Of a stretch of 64,000 nucleotides of DNA, positions 27,369 to 39,651 are shown piece by piece. Source of the DNA: Thiothrix fructosivorans (GTDB taxonomy: Bacteria; Pseudomonadota; Gammaproteobacteria; Thiotrichales; Thiotrichaceae). Every line of letters starts with the position of its first letter. Positions within the stretch are counted from its first letter, which is position 1. The DNA lies in the NCBI RefSeq assembly GCF_017349355.1, contig NZ_JAFMPM010000008.1:496001-560000 (forward strand). The letters are read 5' to 3'. The notes beneath the pieces were generated by a model that did not search any database, was not told the DNA's origin, and saw only the letters and a program-made list of their open reading frames with translations. A program made the translations under genes and the position numbers.

Positions 27369-27371
27369 CCG

Positions 27372-29240
<1,869 letters not shown>

Positions 29241-29312
29241 TTATGCTCCATGACACATAGGTGGTGGACTGTAACAGATTCATCACCAATCAGGTATAAC
29301 CCGCAGGTTGTC

Positions 29313-29771
29313 CTAGGAATCGGTAGCCTTAGTGCGAATCACCAGCACATCGCAGTGCGCTGATTTGACCACTGCATCTGCCGTTGAGCCAAGAAACCCC
29401 AAAAACCCTTTCTTGCCACTGTGCGCGAGCACAATCAGATCAACCTGCTTATGCTCAGCGAAGGCTAGAATACTGCTGGTGGTAAAGCCTTCTGTGACAG
29501 CCTGCTCCACATGCAGAGGTAAGTTAAATTGCAGGGCTAACAACTGCAAGTCATCTTTGGCGGCGGTGAGTTGTTGCTGATGCAGCTCTTCCGTCAGTAA
29601 CAGGCTGGAGGTGTCGCCGAACGGTTCTGCGCCGAGGGGGATTTCCTCCACCACATGCAGTAGGCTGAGGCGGGCATCGTAATGTTCGGTCAATTCGCGG
29701 GCGCGTTGTACAACTGTGTGGCTGGTGTCAGCAAAGTCAATTGCGGCAAGGATGTGTTGATAGCGGTACAT
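29313..29771 (-). CDS. Universal stress protein (UspA family)
   Basis: 152 residues. It starts YRYQHILAAIDFADTS, the typical UspA strand with the Asp that contacts nucleotide. The ending VDLIVLAHSGKKGFLGFLGS with ADAVVKSAHCDVLVIR is the G-2x-G-9x-G(S/T) type ATP-binding loop in slightly altered form. Cytoplasmic stress protein; probably its own transcription unit. Confidence 0.9.
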   Translation of the reverse strand: MYRYQHILAAIDFADTSHTVVQRARELTEHYDARLSLLHVVEEIPLGAEPFGDTSSLLLTEELHQQQLTAAKDDLQLLALQFNLPLHVEQAVTEGFTTSSILAFAEHKQVDLIVLAHSGKKGFLGFLGSTADAVVKSAHCDVLVIRTKATDS

Positions 29772-29894
29772 AGTCGTCTTCTCCTCAGTAGATTTTTGTC
29801 TGGGATCACAACAATTTTAGTGTAGCGCAAAGCAGATAGACTTGGTTTGAGCTATATCTGTACTTCTCATGATTCAACGGTAGAAGGAGTGTCT

Positions 29895-30095
29895 GTGTGT
29901 AAGTGGTTCGTTAGTCGCGTCACCGATGTGTTGATTGCTTTTGCGTTAGCAACTTTATTGCTGTTGTATGGTGCGTTTAGTCATCCTGACATTTTTCCGC
30001 AGCGTTTTTTCGATTATTGGACGGTTGCTGCCCCGAATGCAGTGCCAGCAGCCACTTCTCAGCAAGTTTCTGCGGTCATGCAGGTGCAACGTTGA
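29895..30095 (+). CDS. Small single-span membrane protein, hypothetical
   Basis: About 66 residues from GTG 29895, which has AGGAG 6 bases upstream; GTG 29889 is also possible. One long hydrophobic helix (VTDVLIAFALATLLLLYGAF) and a short outside tail rich in Ala/Pro/Val. I do not recognise it. It ends just before rnpB; the predicted rnpB -10 (TATGTT, 30107-30112) follows its stop. Confidence 0.45.
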   Translation: MCKWFVSRVTDVLIAFALATLLLLYGAFSHPDIFPQRFFDYWTVAAPNAVPAATSQQVSAVMQVQR

Positions 30096-30118
30096 GCATT
30101 ATCTGGTATGTTGCGCCC

Positions 30119-30478
<360 letters not shown>

Positions 30479-30671
30479 TCTACATCTTTTCTCTATTTGC
30501 CTTATCTATAATCTTTAAAAAGCGATAATGGCAATTCAGAGCTTAAACTAGTTTCTCATGATTTTTTTTTAACTTATTGATTTTTAATGGCCTTTATTAA
30601 AGCATTTCTAGGGTATTTGTTTTATTTTTGGCCTTCATTATTTTATTTAAAATGATTTTTCTCTGATTTTA
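30479..30671 (+). other. AT-rich upstream region of the dcw promoter
   Basis: Between the rnpB terminator and the -35 of the dcw promoter lie about 190 bases with long A/T tracts and no open frame. I see no gene. The A/T tracts close to the -35 could act as an UP element. Confidence 0.4.
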
Positions 30672-30700
30672 TTGACAGAGTGGGGATGTCTGCCTATATT
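30672..30700 (+). promoter_or_regulatory. Promoter of the dcw cluster
   Basis: TTGACA (30672-30677) and TATATT (30695-30700) are separated by exactly 17 bases, a near-consensus sigma-70 promoter. Predicted start is about 30707, 60 bases before mraZ. Confidence 0.85.
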
Positions 30701-30708
30701 TCCTCACA

Positions 30709-30735
30709 AGTGGAAAAAAGTGGAAGAAAGTGGGG
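30709..30735 (+). promoter_or_regulatory. Three MraZ boxes
   Basis: GTGGAA, GTGGAA and GTGGGG recur with exact 10-bp spacing (TGG at 30711, 30721, 30731), just downstream of the -10. This is the arrangement bound by MraZ in other bacteria, giving autorepression of the cluster. Two further similar GTGG words are at about 30680 and 30751. Confidence 0.85.
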
Positions 30736-30766
30736 GGATTTCCCATTTTGAGTGGAATTAAGCCGT

Positions 30767-31222
30767 ATGTTTCGTGGTATTTCTAGTCTCTCGATTGATC
30801 CTAAAGGCAGGCTTGCCATGCCAGCGAAATACCGGGAAGCCATGATGGATAAGGCTGCTGGGCAGATCGTTATCACCGTTGATCACACCGATAAATGCTT
30901 GTTGGTGTACCCCTTGGATGAGTGGCTGGCGGTAGAAAAAACCCTCATGTCACTGCCTAATGTGAACAGACGGGTGCGTAATATGCAGCGTCTGATTTTG
31001 GGTCACGCCGCTGAATTAGAACTTGATGCACAAGGGCGGCTCTTATTGCCCGCGCCGTTGCGTGAGTATGCGGGGCTAGATAAAAAAGCAGTATTGGTGG
31101 GGCAGGCTAACAAATTGGAATTGTGGGATGCTGATAATTGGGAGGCAGCCCGTGCTGCTTGGTTGCAAGAAGCGCAGGACGATGCTGAAGTGAACGATAT
31201 TTTGAATCAAGTTTCCATGTAA
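30767..31222 (+). CDS. mraZ: Transcriptional regulator MraZ
   Basis: 151 residues from ATG 30767, aligning with MFRGATLVNLDSKGRL of the E. coli protein (here MFRGISSLSIDPKGRLAMPA). A GTG at 30752 would add five residues and is not needed. It has two AbrB-like halves (the second with LDAQGRLLLPAPLREYAGL). MraZ binds the direct repeats upstream and sets expression of the division cluster. First gene of the operon. Confidence 0.97.
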   Translation: MFRGISSLSIDPKGRLAMPAKYREAMMDKAAGQIVITVDHTDKCLLVYPLDEWLAVEKTLMSLPNVNRRVRNMQRLILGHAAELELDAQGRLLLPAPLREYAGLDKKAVLVGQANKLELWDADNWEAARAAWLQEAQDDAEVNDILNQVSM

Positions 31223-31235
31223 GGACGCTAAACAA

Positions 31236-32174
31236 GTGATTGATCCCAAGTGGAAACACGACACGGTATTATTGCAGGAAGCCGTGTCAGCCTTGGATGT
31301 GCTGGCCGAGGGCATTTATGTCGACGGCACGTATGGTCGTGGCGGTCATTCTGCGCTGATTTTGGAACAGCTCAGTGTAAACGGACGTTTAATCGTCATT
31401 GATAAAGATCCGGTTGCCATTGAACACGCTCGCGCCCGTCATGCGGATGATCCGCGTGTGTTTGTCTGGCATGGTTCGTTCCGTGATTTTCCCGAAGCAC
31501 TCAGTGCAGCGGGGGTGACGGATAAAGTCGACGGTATTTTGCTTGATTTGGGGGTGTCTTCCCCACAGTTGGATGACGCAGAACGTGGTTTCAGTTTTAT
31601 GCGTGAAGGACAATTGGATATGCGCATGGATACGTCACGCGGTGACAGCGCTGCACAGTGGTTAAATCGCGCCGATGAGGCGGAGATTACCGATGTGCTG
31701 TGGCGTTACGGTGAAGAGCGCTTCTCACGCCAAATTGCCAAAGAAATTGTGCGCTCGCGTGTACAGCACCCCTTGGAAACCACAACACAACTGGCGGAGC
31801 TAATCGCTAGTGTGATTCGCAAGCGTGAGCCGGGTAAAAATCCCGCTACCCGCAGCTTTCAGGCGATACGTATCAAGGTAAATCAGGAACTGGATGATGT
31901 TGAAGCGTGCTTGCAACAAACGGTTGATTCTCTTGCCCCCGGCGGACGCTTGGTGGTCATCAGTTTCCATTCGTTGGAAGACCGCATTGTTAAACACTTC
32001 CTGCGTGATGTTTCCTCCCCGCCTCGGCTACCAAAAGGGTTGCCAATAATGCCTGAATTTGCCCAACCCCCTATGAAAATCCTTGGCAAAGCCAGCCGCG
32101 CTTCAGATGCTGAAGTTGATGCTAACGTGCGTTCTCGCAGCGCGATTATGCGAGTAGGAGAGCGTACTGCATGA
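31236..32174 (+). CDS. rsmH: 16S rRNA (cytosine(1402)-N4)-methyltransferase RsmH
   Basis: 312 residues from GTG 31236. SAM-binding site DGTYGRGGHSALIL and the family motif LDLGVSSPQLDDAERGFSF; the end NPATRSFQAIRIKVNQEL and VISFHSLEDRIVKHF are diagnostic. Methylates N4 of C1402 in the ribosomal P site. Overlaps ftsL by 4 bases (ATGA). Confidence 0.97.
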   Translation: MIDPKWKHDTVLLQEAVSALDVLAEGIYVDGTYGRGGHSALILEQLSVNGRLIVIDKDPVAIEHARARHADDPRVFVWHGSFRDFPEALSAAGVTDKVDGILLDLGVSSPQLDDAERGFSFMREGQLDMRMDTSRGDSAAQWLNRADEAEITDVLWRYGEERFSRQIAKEIVRSRVQHPLETTTQLAELIASVIRKREPGKNPATRSFQAIRIKVNQELDDVEACLQQTVDSLAPGGRLVVISFHSLEDRIVKHFLRDVSSPPRLPKGLPIMPEFAQPPMKILGKASRASDAEVDANVRSRSAIMRVGERTA

Positions 32175-32443
32175 GTCGTGGCGGCTTGTTAGGCTTATTA
32201 CTGCTGTATGTGCTAGTGATTGGCATGGCATTGCTGGTGGTGGTTAATCGCCATCATTCGCGGGAATTGTTCGCTGAGTTACAACGCCTCGAAAAAGAGC
32301 GCGATGAACTCAGTGCCGATTGGAGCCGTTTAAAATTGGAACAAAGTACCTTACTCAATCAAGTGCATGTGGAAACGCGTTCCAAAGAGGTGCTGAAGAT
32401 GCAAAAACCGTCTGCTGGTAATATTAAGGTGATACGCGAGTGA
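32171..32443 (+). CDS. ftsL: Cell division protein FtsL
   Basis: 90 residues: short cytoplasmic start, one transmembrane helix (LLGLLLLYVLVIGMALLVVV) and a periplasmic coiled coil (about 30-75, RELFAELQRLEKERDELSAD). This is the FtsL layout; it pairs with FtsB in the divisome. Overlaps both neighbours by 4 bases. Confidence 0.93.
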   Translation: MSRGGLLGLLLLYVLVIGMALLVVVNRHHSRELFAELQRLEKERDELSADWSRLKLEQSTLLNQVHVETRSKEVLKMQKPSAGNIKVIRE

Positions 32444-34344
32444 AGCGTAAACAATTGAAATCACCCGTTTTTCAAGGCAGACGGCTGTTCTTGATGCTGG
32501 CATTATTAGTGGTCATTGGTGGCTTGATGTTGCGTGCGGCATGGTTGGAAATTTTCCAGCAGGAATGGTTGCAGCAGCAAGCGGATAAGCGGCAGATGCG
32601 CGTGGTTACTGTGCCTGCTTACCGTGGCATGATTACCGATCGTAACGGTGATCCGATGGCGATCAGCTCCCCTGTTTCTTCCTTGTGGTGCAATCCACAA
32701 GATTTTTTGCGGGCGCGTGAGGACTTGCGGCATCAAGCGGCGCAAGTGCTGGGTGAGCCGCCACCTGCGGCTGCCAAGCCCGCATTGCTTGATGCTTACA
32801 ATGCTGCACGCGGCGGGCGCGAAGTCGCCGCTGAAAAGCTTGCTAAACTTGAGGCGGGTTTGCAGCATATTGAACAAGAACTAGAACTGAAGCCAGGTGA
32901 ATTATCCACCAAATTAGCGCAAGCCAGCGACAAGCAGTTTTTTTATTTAGGGCGGCAATTGTCACTGGAAACCGCGCAGTCGATTCTCGATCTAGATTTA
33001 CCCGGTGTGGCGGCGACGCGTGAATACCGGCGTTATTATCCGCTGGCAGAAACGGCGGGGCACGTCGTTGGCATGACTAACATTGATGGCACGGGGATTG
33101 AAGGCATTGAAAAAGCCCAGAATGACTTGCTGGCGGGTAAAAACGGCAAAACCCGTGTGGTGCGTGATGCCAAAGGCAAATTAGTTGAGAGCGTCATCAG
33201 CGTGGAAGAAATGCAGCCGGGGCAAAACCTCCAACTGAGCATTGACCGCCGTATCCAATACCTCGCCTATAAAGAGCTGAAAACGCAAGTATCCCTGCTG
33301 AATGCTAAAGCAGGCTCGCTGGTGGTGCTGGATGCGCATAACGGTGAAATTTTAGCGATGGCGAATGTACCATCGTTCAATCCGAATAATCGCAAAGAAC
33401 TCGAACCTTATTTGTACCGTAACCGTGCGGTGACGGATAAATCTGAACCGGGCTCAACCATTAAACCGCTGACCATTGCTGCGGCATTGGAGGCGCGTGC
33501 TATTGGCGCTGAAGTCGAAATCAATACCTCACCGGGGCAAATTAATTTTGGGAAATACAGCGTCAAAGACCCGAAAGATTACGGTTCAATTACCCTGCCG
33601 ACCTTGCTAGCGAAGTCGAGTAACGTGGGGGCGAGTCGTGTGGCGTTGCTCATGAATGCGCGAGATCAGTGGATGTTCCTGAGTCGTGTCGGATTTGGCA
33701 GTGTGCCTAATGCGGGTTTTTCCGGTGAAACGGCGGGGCTGCTGACCAACTATACACAGTGGGGCAAGGTGGATCGTGCCTCCCACGGTTACGGTTATGG
33801 GCTGTCGTCGAGCTTATTGCAAATTGCTCATGCTTATGCGCCGTTTGCGGCGAATGGCGTGTTTATGCCGACCTCTATTTATAAGCTGAATAAACTCGAT
33901 GTCGGGCAACAAGTCATGAGTCCCGATACGGTGCGTGCCGTGTTACGCATGATGGAAGCGGTAGTGCAAGACGGCGGTACGGGTGAAAAAGCGATGGTTG
34001 ATGGCTACCGTGTAGCGGGTAAAACGGGTACGGCGTACAAGTATATCGATGGTCAATACCGTAACGATCGTTACCTGACCAGCTTTATTGGGGTTGCCCC
34101 CGCGAGTCGTCCACGTTTAGTGGTGGCGGTACAAATCGACGAACCGAAGACTGATGACAGCGGTGGTCGTGCTGCTGCCCCTGTATTCTCAAAGGTGATG
34201 GCGGAAGCACTGCGCTTGCTGGATGTGCCACCGGATAATTTACCCAGTGTAGCGCAACAGCCTACTGCACCCGCGCCAGCACCTGCGCAACCACCCCTAC
34301 CCGCAATACCGTCTACTACGCCTACGGCAGGAGGGGCAACATGA
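32440..34344 (+). CDS. ftsI: Septal peptidoglycan transpeptidase FtsI (PBP3)
   Basis: 634 residues from GTG 32440, somewhat longer than E. coli FtsI (588). One N-terminal membrane helix, the dimerisation domain with RGMITDRNGDPMAISSPV, then the transpeptidase with SxxK (EPGSTIKPL), SxN (KSSN) and KTG (AGKTGTA). An insertion of about 60 residues, rich in Ala/Glu (about 110-165), sits in the N-terminal domain, and a Pro/Ala tail (last 35 residues) ends the protein. It cross-links septal peptidoglycan with FtsW. Overlaps murE by 4 bases. Confidence 0.96.
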   Translation: MKRKQLKSPVFQGRRLFLMLALLVVIGGLMLRAAWLEIFQQEWLQQQADKRQMRVVTVPAYRGMITDRNGDPMAISSPVSSLWCNPQDFLRAREDLRHQAAQVLGEPPPAAAKPALLDAYNAARGGREVAAEKLAKLEAGLQHIEQELELKPGELSTKLAQASDKQFFYLGRQLSLETAQSILDLDLPGVAATREYRRYYPLAETAGHVVGMTNIDGTGIEGIEKAQNDLLAGKNGKTRVVRDAKGKLVESVISVEEMQPGQNLQLSIDRRIQYLAYKELKTQVSLLNAKAGSLVVLDAHNGEILAMANVPSFNPNNRKELEPYLYRNRAVTDKSEPGSTIKPLTIAAALEARAIGAEVEINTSPGQINFGKYSVKDPKDYGSITLPTLLAKSSNVGASRVALLMNARDQWMFLSRVGFGSVPNAGFSGETAGLLTNYTQWGKVDRASHGYGYGLSSSLLQIAHAYAPFAANGVFMPTSIYKLNKLDVGQQVMSPDTVRAVLRMMEAVVQDGGTGEKAMVDGYRVAGKTGTAYKYIDGQYRNDRYLTSFIGVAPASRPRLVVAVQIDEPKTDDSGGRAAAPVFSKVMAEALRLLDVPPDNLPSVAQQPTAPAPAPAQPPLPAIPSTTPTAGGAT

Positions 34345-35843
34345 AACATTCGCTCTCCCTACGTACTTTACTGGCAGGTATCGTAACGGAGGCTCCCGAT
34401 ATTCAGATCACCGGTTTGACGCTGGATAATCGCCACATTCAAGCGGGTATGGCATTTGTGGCATTGCGTGGTACGCGCCAGCATGGCTTGGCGTATGCGG
34501 AAGCGGCAGTGCAAGCGGGTGCTGCCGTGGTGCTGTACGAGCCAGAAGACGGTTTACAACAGCCACCCTTGTCGGTTGAATCAGTGCCTGTGCCTGCTTT
34601 GCGGGAACAGTTAGGCATACTCGCCGACCGTTTTAATGCTAGCCCTAGCGCCGAACTGTTCATGGTGGGTGTGACGGGTACAGATGGTAAAACCTCGGTC
34701 AGCCATTTCGTTGCCGAAGCCTTGAACGCTGCGGGGGCGGATGCGTCACGCACGGCGGTCATTGGTACGTTGGGTATCGGTTTGCCAGGGGCGTTACAGC
34801 CTGCGACGCATACCACGCCGGATGCGCTAACCGTGCATACGTTGCTACGTGACTTGCAAGCAAGCGGCTTTGGCACGGTAGCGATGGAAGTATCATCGCA
34901 CGCGCTGGATCAAGGGCGTGTCAACGGCATTCGCTTTGATGTCGCGGTATTGACGAATTTGACCCGTGACCATTTGGATTACCACGGCACGGTCGAAGCC
35001 TATGCGGAAGCCAAGCGCAAATTATTCCATTGGTCTGATCTAAAGGCGGTGGTGCTGAATGTGGACGATGCGTTCGGGCGGCGTTTGGCGGCGGAAGTAG
35101 CTACACAGTCGCTCGCGATCATCGGTTACGGTGTTGGTGCAGTTGAGGACTATCCTGCGGGTACATTAGTAGCAACCGATCCGATATTTGACCACAGCGG
35201 TATTTGCGCCACAGTGGTGTACGGTCAAGAGACGGGGCTTTTGCAAGCGCCGGTATTGGGGCAATTCAATCTGCATAATTTGCTGGCAGCACTCGGCGTA
35301 TTGTTGGCGAAAGGTGTGCCGTTCCACGCCGCTTTGCAGCGATTACAGGCGGTGTGGGTTGTGCCGGGGCGTATGGAACGGGTCATTGTAACGCCGCTCA
35401 GTGACCGTTTGGTGGTGGTGGATTACGCGCATACCCCCGGTGCGTTGCAGCAAGTCTTGAAGGCAGTGCGGGTGCATACGCGTGGACGTTTGCTGTGTGT
35501 GTTTGGCTGTGGCGGCGACCGTGATCGCGGTAAACGCCCGTTAATGGCAAAAATAGCTGAATCGGATGCTGACGTGGTGGTCATAACCGACGATAATCCG
35601 CGCTCTGAAAATCCGCAGCAGATATTTGAGGACATTATGCAAGGCATTCACAACAAAGCGAGCGTGACCTTAGAACACGACCGCGCACAAGCCATTCGCC
35701 TCGCCATTCGGCAAGCACAACCCGGCGACACCGTGTTAATCGCAGGCAAGGGTCATGAAACCGTACAAATTTTAGCGCATGGCACCGTGCCGTTTGATGA
35801 CCGCCTCCAAGCAGCGCAAGCGTTGCAGGCGTGTGGCGCATGA
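34341..35843 (+). CDS. murE: UDP-MurNAc-tripeptide synthetase MurE (meso-diaminopimelate-adding)
   Basis: 500 residues. ATP site GVTGTDGKTSVSHF; the motif DDNPRSENP near the C-terminus is the DNPR signature for meso-DAP specificity, so the cell wall is the Gram-negative type. Adds meso-DAP to UDP-MurNAc-Ala-Glu in the cytoplasm. Overlaps murF by 4 bases. Confidence 0.97.
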   Translation: MKHSLSLRTLLAGIVTEAPDIQITGLTLDNRHIQAGMAFVALRGTRQHGLAYAEAAVQAGAAVVLYEPEDGLQQPPLSVESVPVPALREQLGILADRFNASPSAELFMVGVTGTDGKTSVSHFVAEALNAAGADASRTAVIGTLGIGLPGALQPATHTTPDALTVHTLLRDLQASGFGTVAMEVSSHALDQGRVNGIRFDVAVLTNLTRDHLDYHGTVEAYAEAKRKLFHWSDLKAVVLNVDDAFGRRLAAEVATQSLAIIGYGVGAVEDYPAGTLVATDPIFDHSGICATVVYGQETGLLQAPVLGQFNLHNLLAALGVLLAKGVPFHAALQRLQAVWVVPGRMERVIVTPLSDRLVVVDYAHTPGALQQVLKAVRVHTRGRLLCVFGCGGDRDRGKRPLMAKIAESDADVVVITDDNPRSENPQQIFEDIMQGIHNKASVTLEHDRAQAIRLAIRQAQPGDTVLIAGKGHETVQILAHGTVPFDDRLQAAQALQACGA

Positions 35844-37201
35844 CGTGGCTAACGCTGGCGGACATCGCGCAGATGACAGGTGGCACGTTGACTGTTCCCT
35901 TCGACTTCGCTCAGGAAACGCCGATTGAACGGGTTGAACGTGATTCTCGCACTGTACAGGCGGGCGATTTATTCCTTGCGTTGCAGGGTGAACGTTTTGA
36001 TGCACACGATTTTGTACCGCAAGTGGTAGGCAAAGCCAGTGCTGCGTTGGTATCCCGCGTCGTCGATGCCGCCATTCCTCAAGTCGTGGTCGATGATGTG
36101 CGCTTAGCGTTAGGGCGTTTAGCCGCAGCCTGGCGCAAGCATTTCTACCAACCACTGGTCGGTCTGACGGGCAGCAATGGCAAAACCACCCTGAAAGAAA
36201 TGCTGGCAGCGATTCTCGCCAAACAAGGGCAAACCTTGGCAACGCTTGGCAATCTGAACAATGACATCGGTATGCCGTTAACGTTGCTGCGCTTGCGTGA
36301 CAGCGATGCGTTTGCGGTGATCGAAATGGGTTCAAACCATTTCGGTGAAATTGATTACTTAACCCGTATTGCATGTCCGGATGTGGCGATTATTAATAAT
36401 GCGGGTGCATCGCATTTGGAAGGCTTTGGTGACATTGCGGGGGTGGCGCGTGAAAAGGGCGACATCTGCAACGGTCTGAGCGCGAAGGGCGTGGCTATTT
36501 TGAATGCCGATGATACTTACGCGGATTATTGGCGTGGCTTAAATCCGCAGCGTACCGTATTGAGTTTTGGCATGAAAAATGCGGCGGATGTGCAGGGTAT
36601 CAGTACTGTCGAGATACCTTTTGCTGTACAGGTACAAGGGCAAACCGTGCCAGTGAATTTGAAATTGCTGGGGCATCACAATCAGATGAATGCCTTGGCG
36701 GCGAGTGCTGCCGCTTTAGCTCTGGGGGTGAACCTCGCTACCATTTGTCAGGGACTGGAATCCTTACAGCCGGTGAAAGGGCGTTTAAACCCCAAAACAG
36801 GTCAGCATGGCGGTACAGTGATTGATGATACTTATAATGCAAACCCCAGTTCGACCGCCGCAGCGGTGGATGTTTTGGCGCGTTTGCCGGGCAGAAAAAT
36901 CTTGGTATTGGGTGATATGGGCGAATTAGGTGATAACGGCGAGCAACTTCATGCCGCGATTGGTCAACAAGCAGCCGCAGCAGGGATTGATGCACTGTTT
37001 ACCTTGGGGCAATTGAGTGCGAATGCCAGTGCAGCATTTGGTCAGTCTGCCGTGGCGTGTACTGACTTGGAAAGTTTGTTGACTGCGTTGCAACCTACCT
37101 TGCAGCCCGGTGATACCGTGTTGGTGAAAGGTTCGCGTTCCGCACGGATGGAACGCGTAGTAGATGCACTGACAGCCGTGGCTGTGAAGGAGGCTGCGTA
37201 A
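35840..37201 (+). CDS. murF: UDP-MurNAc-pentapeptide synthetase MurF
   Basis: 453 residues from ATG 35840 (overlapping the murE stop as ATGA; the GTG at 35831 is less likely). ATP site [15 protein letters not shown]; Mur ligase middle motif [16 protein letters not shown] and C-terminal [10 protein letters not shown]. It adds D-Ala-D-Ala to finish the pentapeptide precursor. Its TAA overlaps the mraY ATG by one base. Confidence 0.97.
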   Translation: MTWLTLADIAQMTGGTLTVPFDFAQETPIERVERDSRTVQAGDLFLALQGERFDAHDFVPQVVGKASAALVSRVVDAAIPQVVVDDVRLALGRLAAAWRKHFYQPLVGLTGSNGKTTLKEMLAAILAKQGQTLATLGNLNNDIGMPLTLLRLRDSDAFAVIEMGSNHFGEIDYLTRIACPDVAIINNAGASHLEGFGDIAGVAREKGDICNGLSAKGVAILNADDTYADYWRGLNPQRTVLSFGMKNAADVQGISTVEIPFAVQVQGQTVPVNLKLLGHHNQMNALAASAAALALGVNLATICQGLESLQPVKGRLNPKTGQHGGTVIDDTYNANPSSTAAAVDVLARLPGRKILVLGDMGELGDNGEQLHAAIGQQAAAAGIDALFTLGQLSANASAAFGQSAVACTDLESLLTALQPTLQPGDTVLVKGSRSARMERVVDALTAVAVKEAA

Positions 37202-38283
37202 TGTTGGTGTGGCTATTTGATTACCTAAGCGATTTTTACCGTGGTTTCGGCGTCTTCCAATACCTGACATTGCGCTCTATTTTGGGCTTGTTAACCGCGC
37301 TGTTCATTGCGTTGTGGACGGGTCCTGGCATGATTCGCGCCTTAACCCGTTTGAAGATTGGGCAATACATCCGTGAAGATGGCCCGCAGCACCAAATGAA
37401 GGCGGGTACGCCGACGATGGGTGGGGTGATGATTATTCTGGCGATTGCCGTGGCAACGTTGTTGTGGGCAGATTTGGATAATCACTACGTGTGGGTGGTG
37501 CTGTTTGTCACTGTCGGGTTTGGTTTGGTCGGTGGCTTAGATGATTACATCAAGCTCAAAATGCGTCGTAATATGGGTCTGACGGCACGGCAAAAATACG
37601 TGGGGCTGAGTTTGATCGGCTTTGCGGCGGCGGTGTATCTGTTTATGGCGGCAGAAACCACCACCGAAACCACGTTTTTCTTGCCCGTTTTTAAAGATGC
37701 GCATTGGCAAATGGGTTGGTTGTTTATTCCGTGGGTGTATTTGGTCATCGTCGGTTCGAGCAATGCGGTGAATTTAACCGATGGCTTGGATGGTTTGGCG
37801 ATTATGCCGACAATTTTGGTCGCGGGTGGTTTGGGTATTTTTGCTTACGTCAGTGGACACGCCACCATTTCCAGTTATTTGGGTGTGCCGCGTGTGGCGG
37901 GCGCAGGTGAGTTGTTGGTGTTCTGCACGGCTATTTTTGGCGCAGGCTTGGGATTCTTGTGGTTTAACACCTACCCTGCGCAAGTGTTCATGGGTGATGT
38001 CGGCGCATTGGCGTTGGGTGCAGCACTTGGCATTGTGGCAGTGATTGTCCGGCAAGAAATCGTCTTAGCAATCATGGGTGGGATTTTCGTATTGGAAACC
38101 CTTTCGGTGATCTTGCAAGTCGGGTATTTCAAAGCCACGGACGGCAAGCGCATTTTTCGCATGGCACCGCTGCACCATCACTACGAGAAAAAAGGTTGGC
38201 CTGAACCACGGGTCATTGTGCGCTTCTGGATCATTACCGTGATTTTGGTAATGGTCGGTTTGGCAACGTTGAAGATTCGGTAA
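37201..38283 (+). CDS. mraY: Phospho-MurNAc-pentapeptide translocase MraY
   Basis: 360 residues with about ten membrane helices. It carries the conserved [10 protein letters not shown], the Asp-rich [18 protein letters not shown] and the C-terminal [15 protein letters not shown]. It makes lipid I at the inner membrane. All motifs intact. Confidence 0.98.
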   Translation: MLVWLFDYLSDFYRGFGVFQYLTLRSILGLLTALFIALWTGPGMIRALTRLKIGQYIREDGPQHQMKAGTPTMGGVMIILAIAVATLLWADLDNHYVWVVLFVTVGFGLVGGLDDYIKLKMRRNMGLTARQKYVGLSLIGFAAAVYLFMAAETTTETTFFLPVFKDAHWQMGWLFIPWVYLVIVGSSNAVNLTDGLDGLAIMPTILVAGGLGIFAYVSGHATISSYLGVPRVAGAGELLVFCTAIFGAGLGFLWFNTYPAQVFMGDVGALALGAALGIVAVIVRQEIVLAIMGGIFVLETLSVILQVGYFKATDGKRIFRMAPLHHHYEKKGWPEPRVIVRFWIITVILVMVGLATLKIR

Positions 38284-38286
38284 CGC

Positions 38287-39651
38287 ATGGGTAACGCAAG
38301 TATGACAACGCAAGCGCATCACTGGCAAACGCTGGTCGTCGGTCTCGGTCAAACCGGGTTGTCAGTCGCACGGCATTTACAAGCGCGTGGCGTGGCGTTT
38401 GCGGTGGTGGATAGCCGTGCGAATCCACCGGGCAAGGACGAGTTGCTGGCAGAGTTTCCTAATACGCCGTATCACTTCGGGGCGTTTGCCGAAGCAGCCG
38501 ACTGGTTTGCAAGTGCTGCCACGTTGGTGGTTAGCCCCGGTATTGCGATTGCGACCCCCGAAATTGCGTCAGCAGGCAAGCGCGGCGCGGCACTCATCGG
38601 CGACATCGAGTTGTTCGTGCGTGAAGCCAAAGCACCCGTGATTGCGATTACCGGCTCTAACGGCAAAAGCAGCGTGACCACTTTGGTCGATCTGATGGCG
38701 CAAAAAGCGGGGATGAAGTCTTACGCAGGCGGTAATCTAGGCTATGCCGCGCTGGATTTGCTAGCGCAACCAACCCCAGATTTGTACGTGATGGAGCTTT
38801 CCAGCTTCCAGTTGGAAACCACGCATTCCTTGAAAGCAGTGTCGGCGGTGGTTTTAAACGTTAGTGAAGACCACATGGATAGATACCCCAGCTTTGCAGA
38901 TTATGCGGCCACCAAGCAAATTGCGTACCAACATTGCGGATGTGCGGTAGTAAACCGTGACGATGCGGTGGTCATAGCGATGCTTGATAGCGTGAAACCT
39001 AGCTGTAGCGTCAGTTTTGGCTTAAACATTCCGACGGACGGTCAATATGGTATTCGTGAATTTAATGGTAAACGCTGGCTAGCGCAAGGTGAAACCTTGT
39101 TACTGGCAGTGGATGAGATGAAATTGCCTGGTGAACATAACGACGCAAATGCACTGGCAGCATTGGCATTGGGTGCAGCGGCGGGGATTCCATTGGCAGG
39201 TATGTTAGCTGCTTTGCGCGAATTCACAGGATTGTCGCACCGTACTCAGTGGGTGCGCGAACGTGCGGGTGTGAACTGGTACAACGATTCCAAGGGTACG
39301 AATGTGGGGGCAACGCTGGCGGCATTGGCGGGTTTGCCTGGTAAAACCGTATTGATTGCGGGTGGGCAGGGCAAGGGTGCGGATTTTGCGCCGTTGCGTC
39401 CGGTGGCGGCGGAAAAAGCACGTGCACTGGTATTGATCGGCGAAGATCGCGCCAAGCTGGCGGCGGTGGTGGAAGGCTACGCACCGTATGTGTTTGCAAG
39501 CGATATGGCGGAAGCGGTGACAGTAGCGGCTGATTTGGCGCAAGCAGGGGACAATGTATTGCTGTCTCCGGCGTGTGCCAGCTTCGATATGTTTAAAGGC
39601 TATGCGCATCGCGGTGATGTGTTTAGCGCTGCGGTGAGGAGCTTACCATGA
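38287..39651 (+). CDS. murD: UDP-MurNAc-L-alanine:D-glutamate ligase MurD
   Basis: 454 residues; an internal ATG at 38302 (MTTQAHH) is an alternative start, neither having a strong ribosome site. N-terminal Rossmann motif VVGLGQTGLSVARHL; ATP site AITGSNGKSSVTTL; WYNDSKGTN and LLSPACASFDMFKGYAHRG at the C-terminus. Adds D-Glu. Overlaps ftsW by 4 bases. Confidence 0.97.
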   Translation: MGNASMTTQAHHWQTLVVGLGQTGLSVARHLQARGVAFAVVDSRANPPGKDELLAEFPNTPYHFGAFAEAADWFASAATLVVSPGIAIATPEIASAGKRGAALIGDIELFVREAKAPVIAITGSNGKSSVTTLVDLMAQKAGMKSYAGGNLGYAALDLLAQPTPDLYVMELSSFQLETTHSLKAVSAVVLNVSEDHMDRYPSFADYAATKQIAYQHCGCAVVNRDDAVVIAMLDSVKPSCSVSFGLNIPTDGQYGIREFNGKRWLAQGETLLLAVDEMKLPGEHNDANALAALALGAAAGIPLAGMLAALREFTGLSHRTQWVRERAGVNWYNDSKGTNVGATLAALAGLPGKTVLIAGGQGKGADFAPLRPVAAEKARALVLIGEDRAKLAAVVEGYAPYVFASDMAEAVTVAADLAQAGDNVLLSPACASFDMFKGYAHRGDVFSAAVRSLP

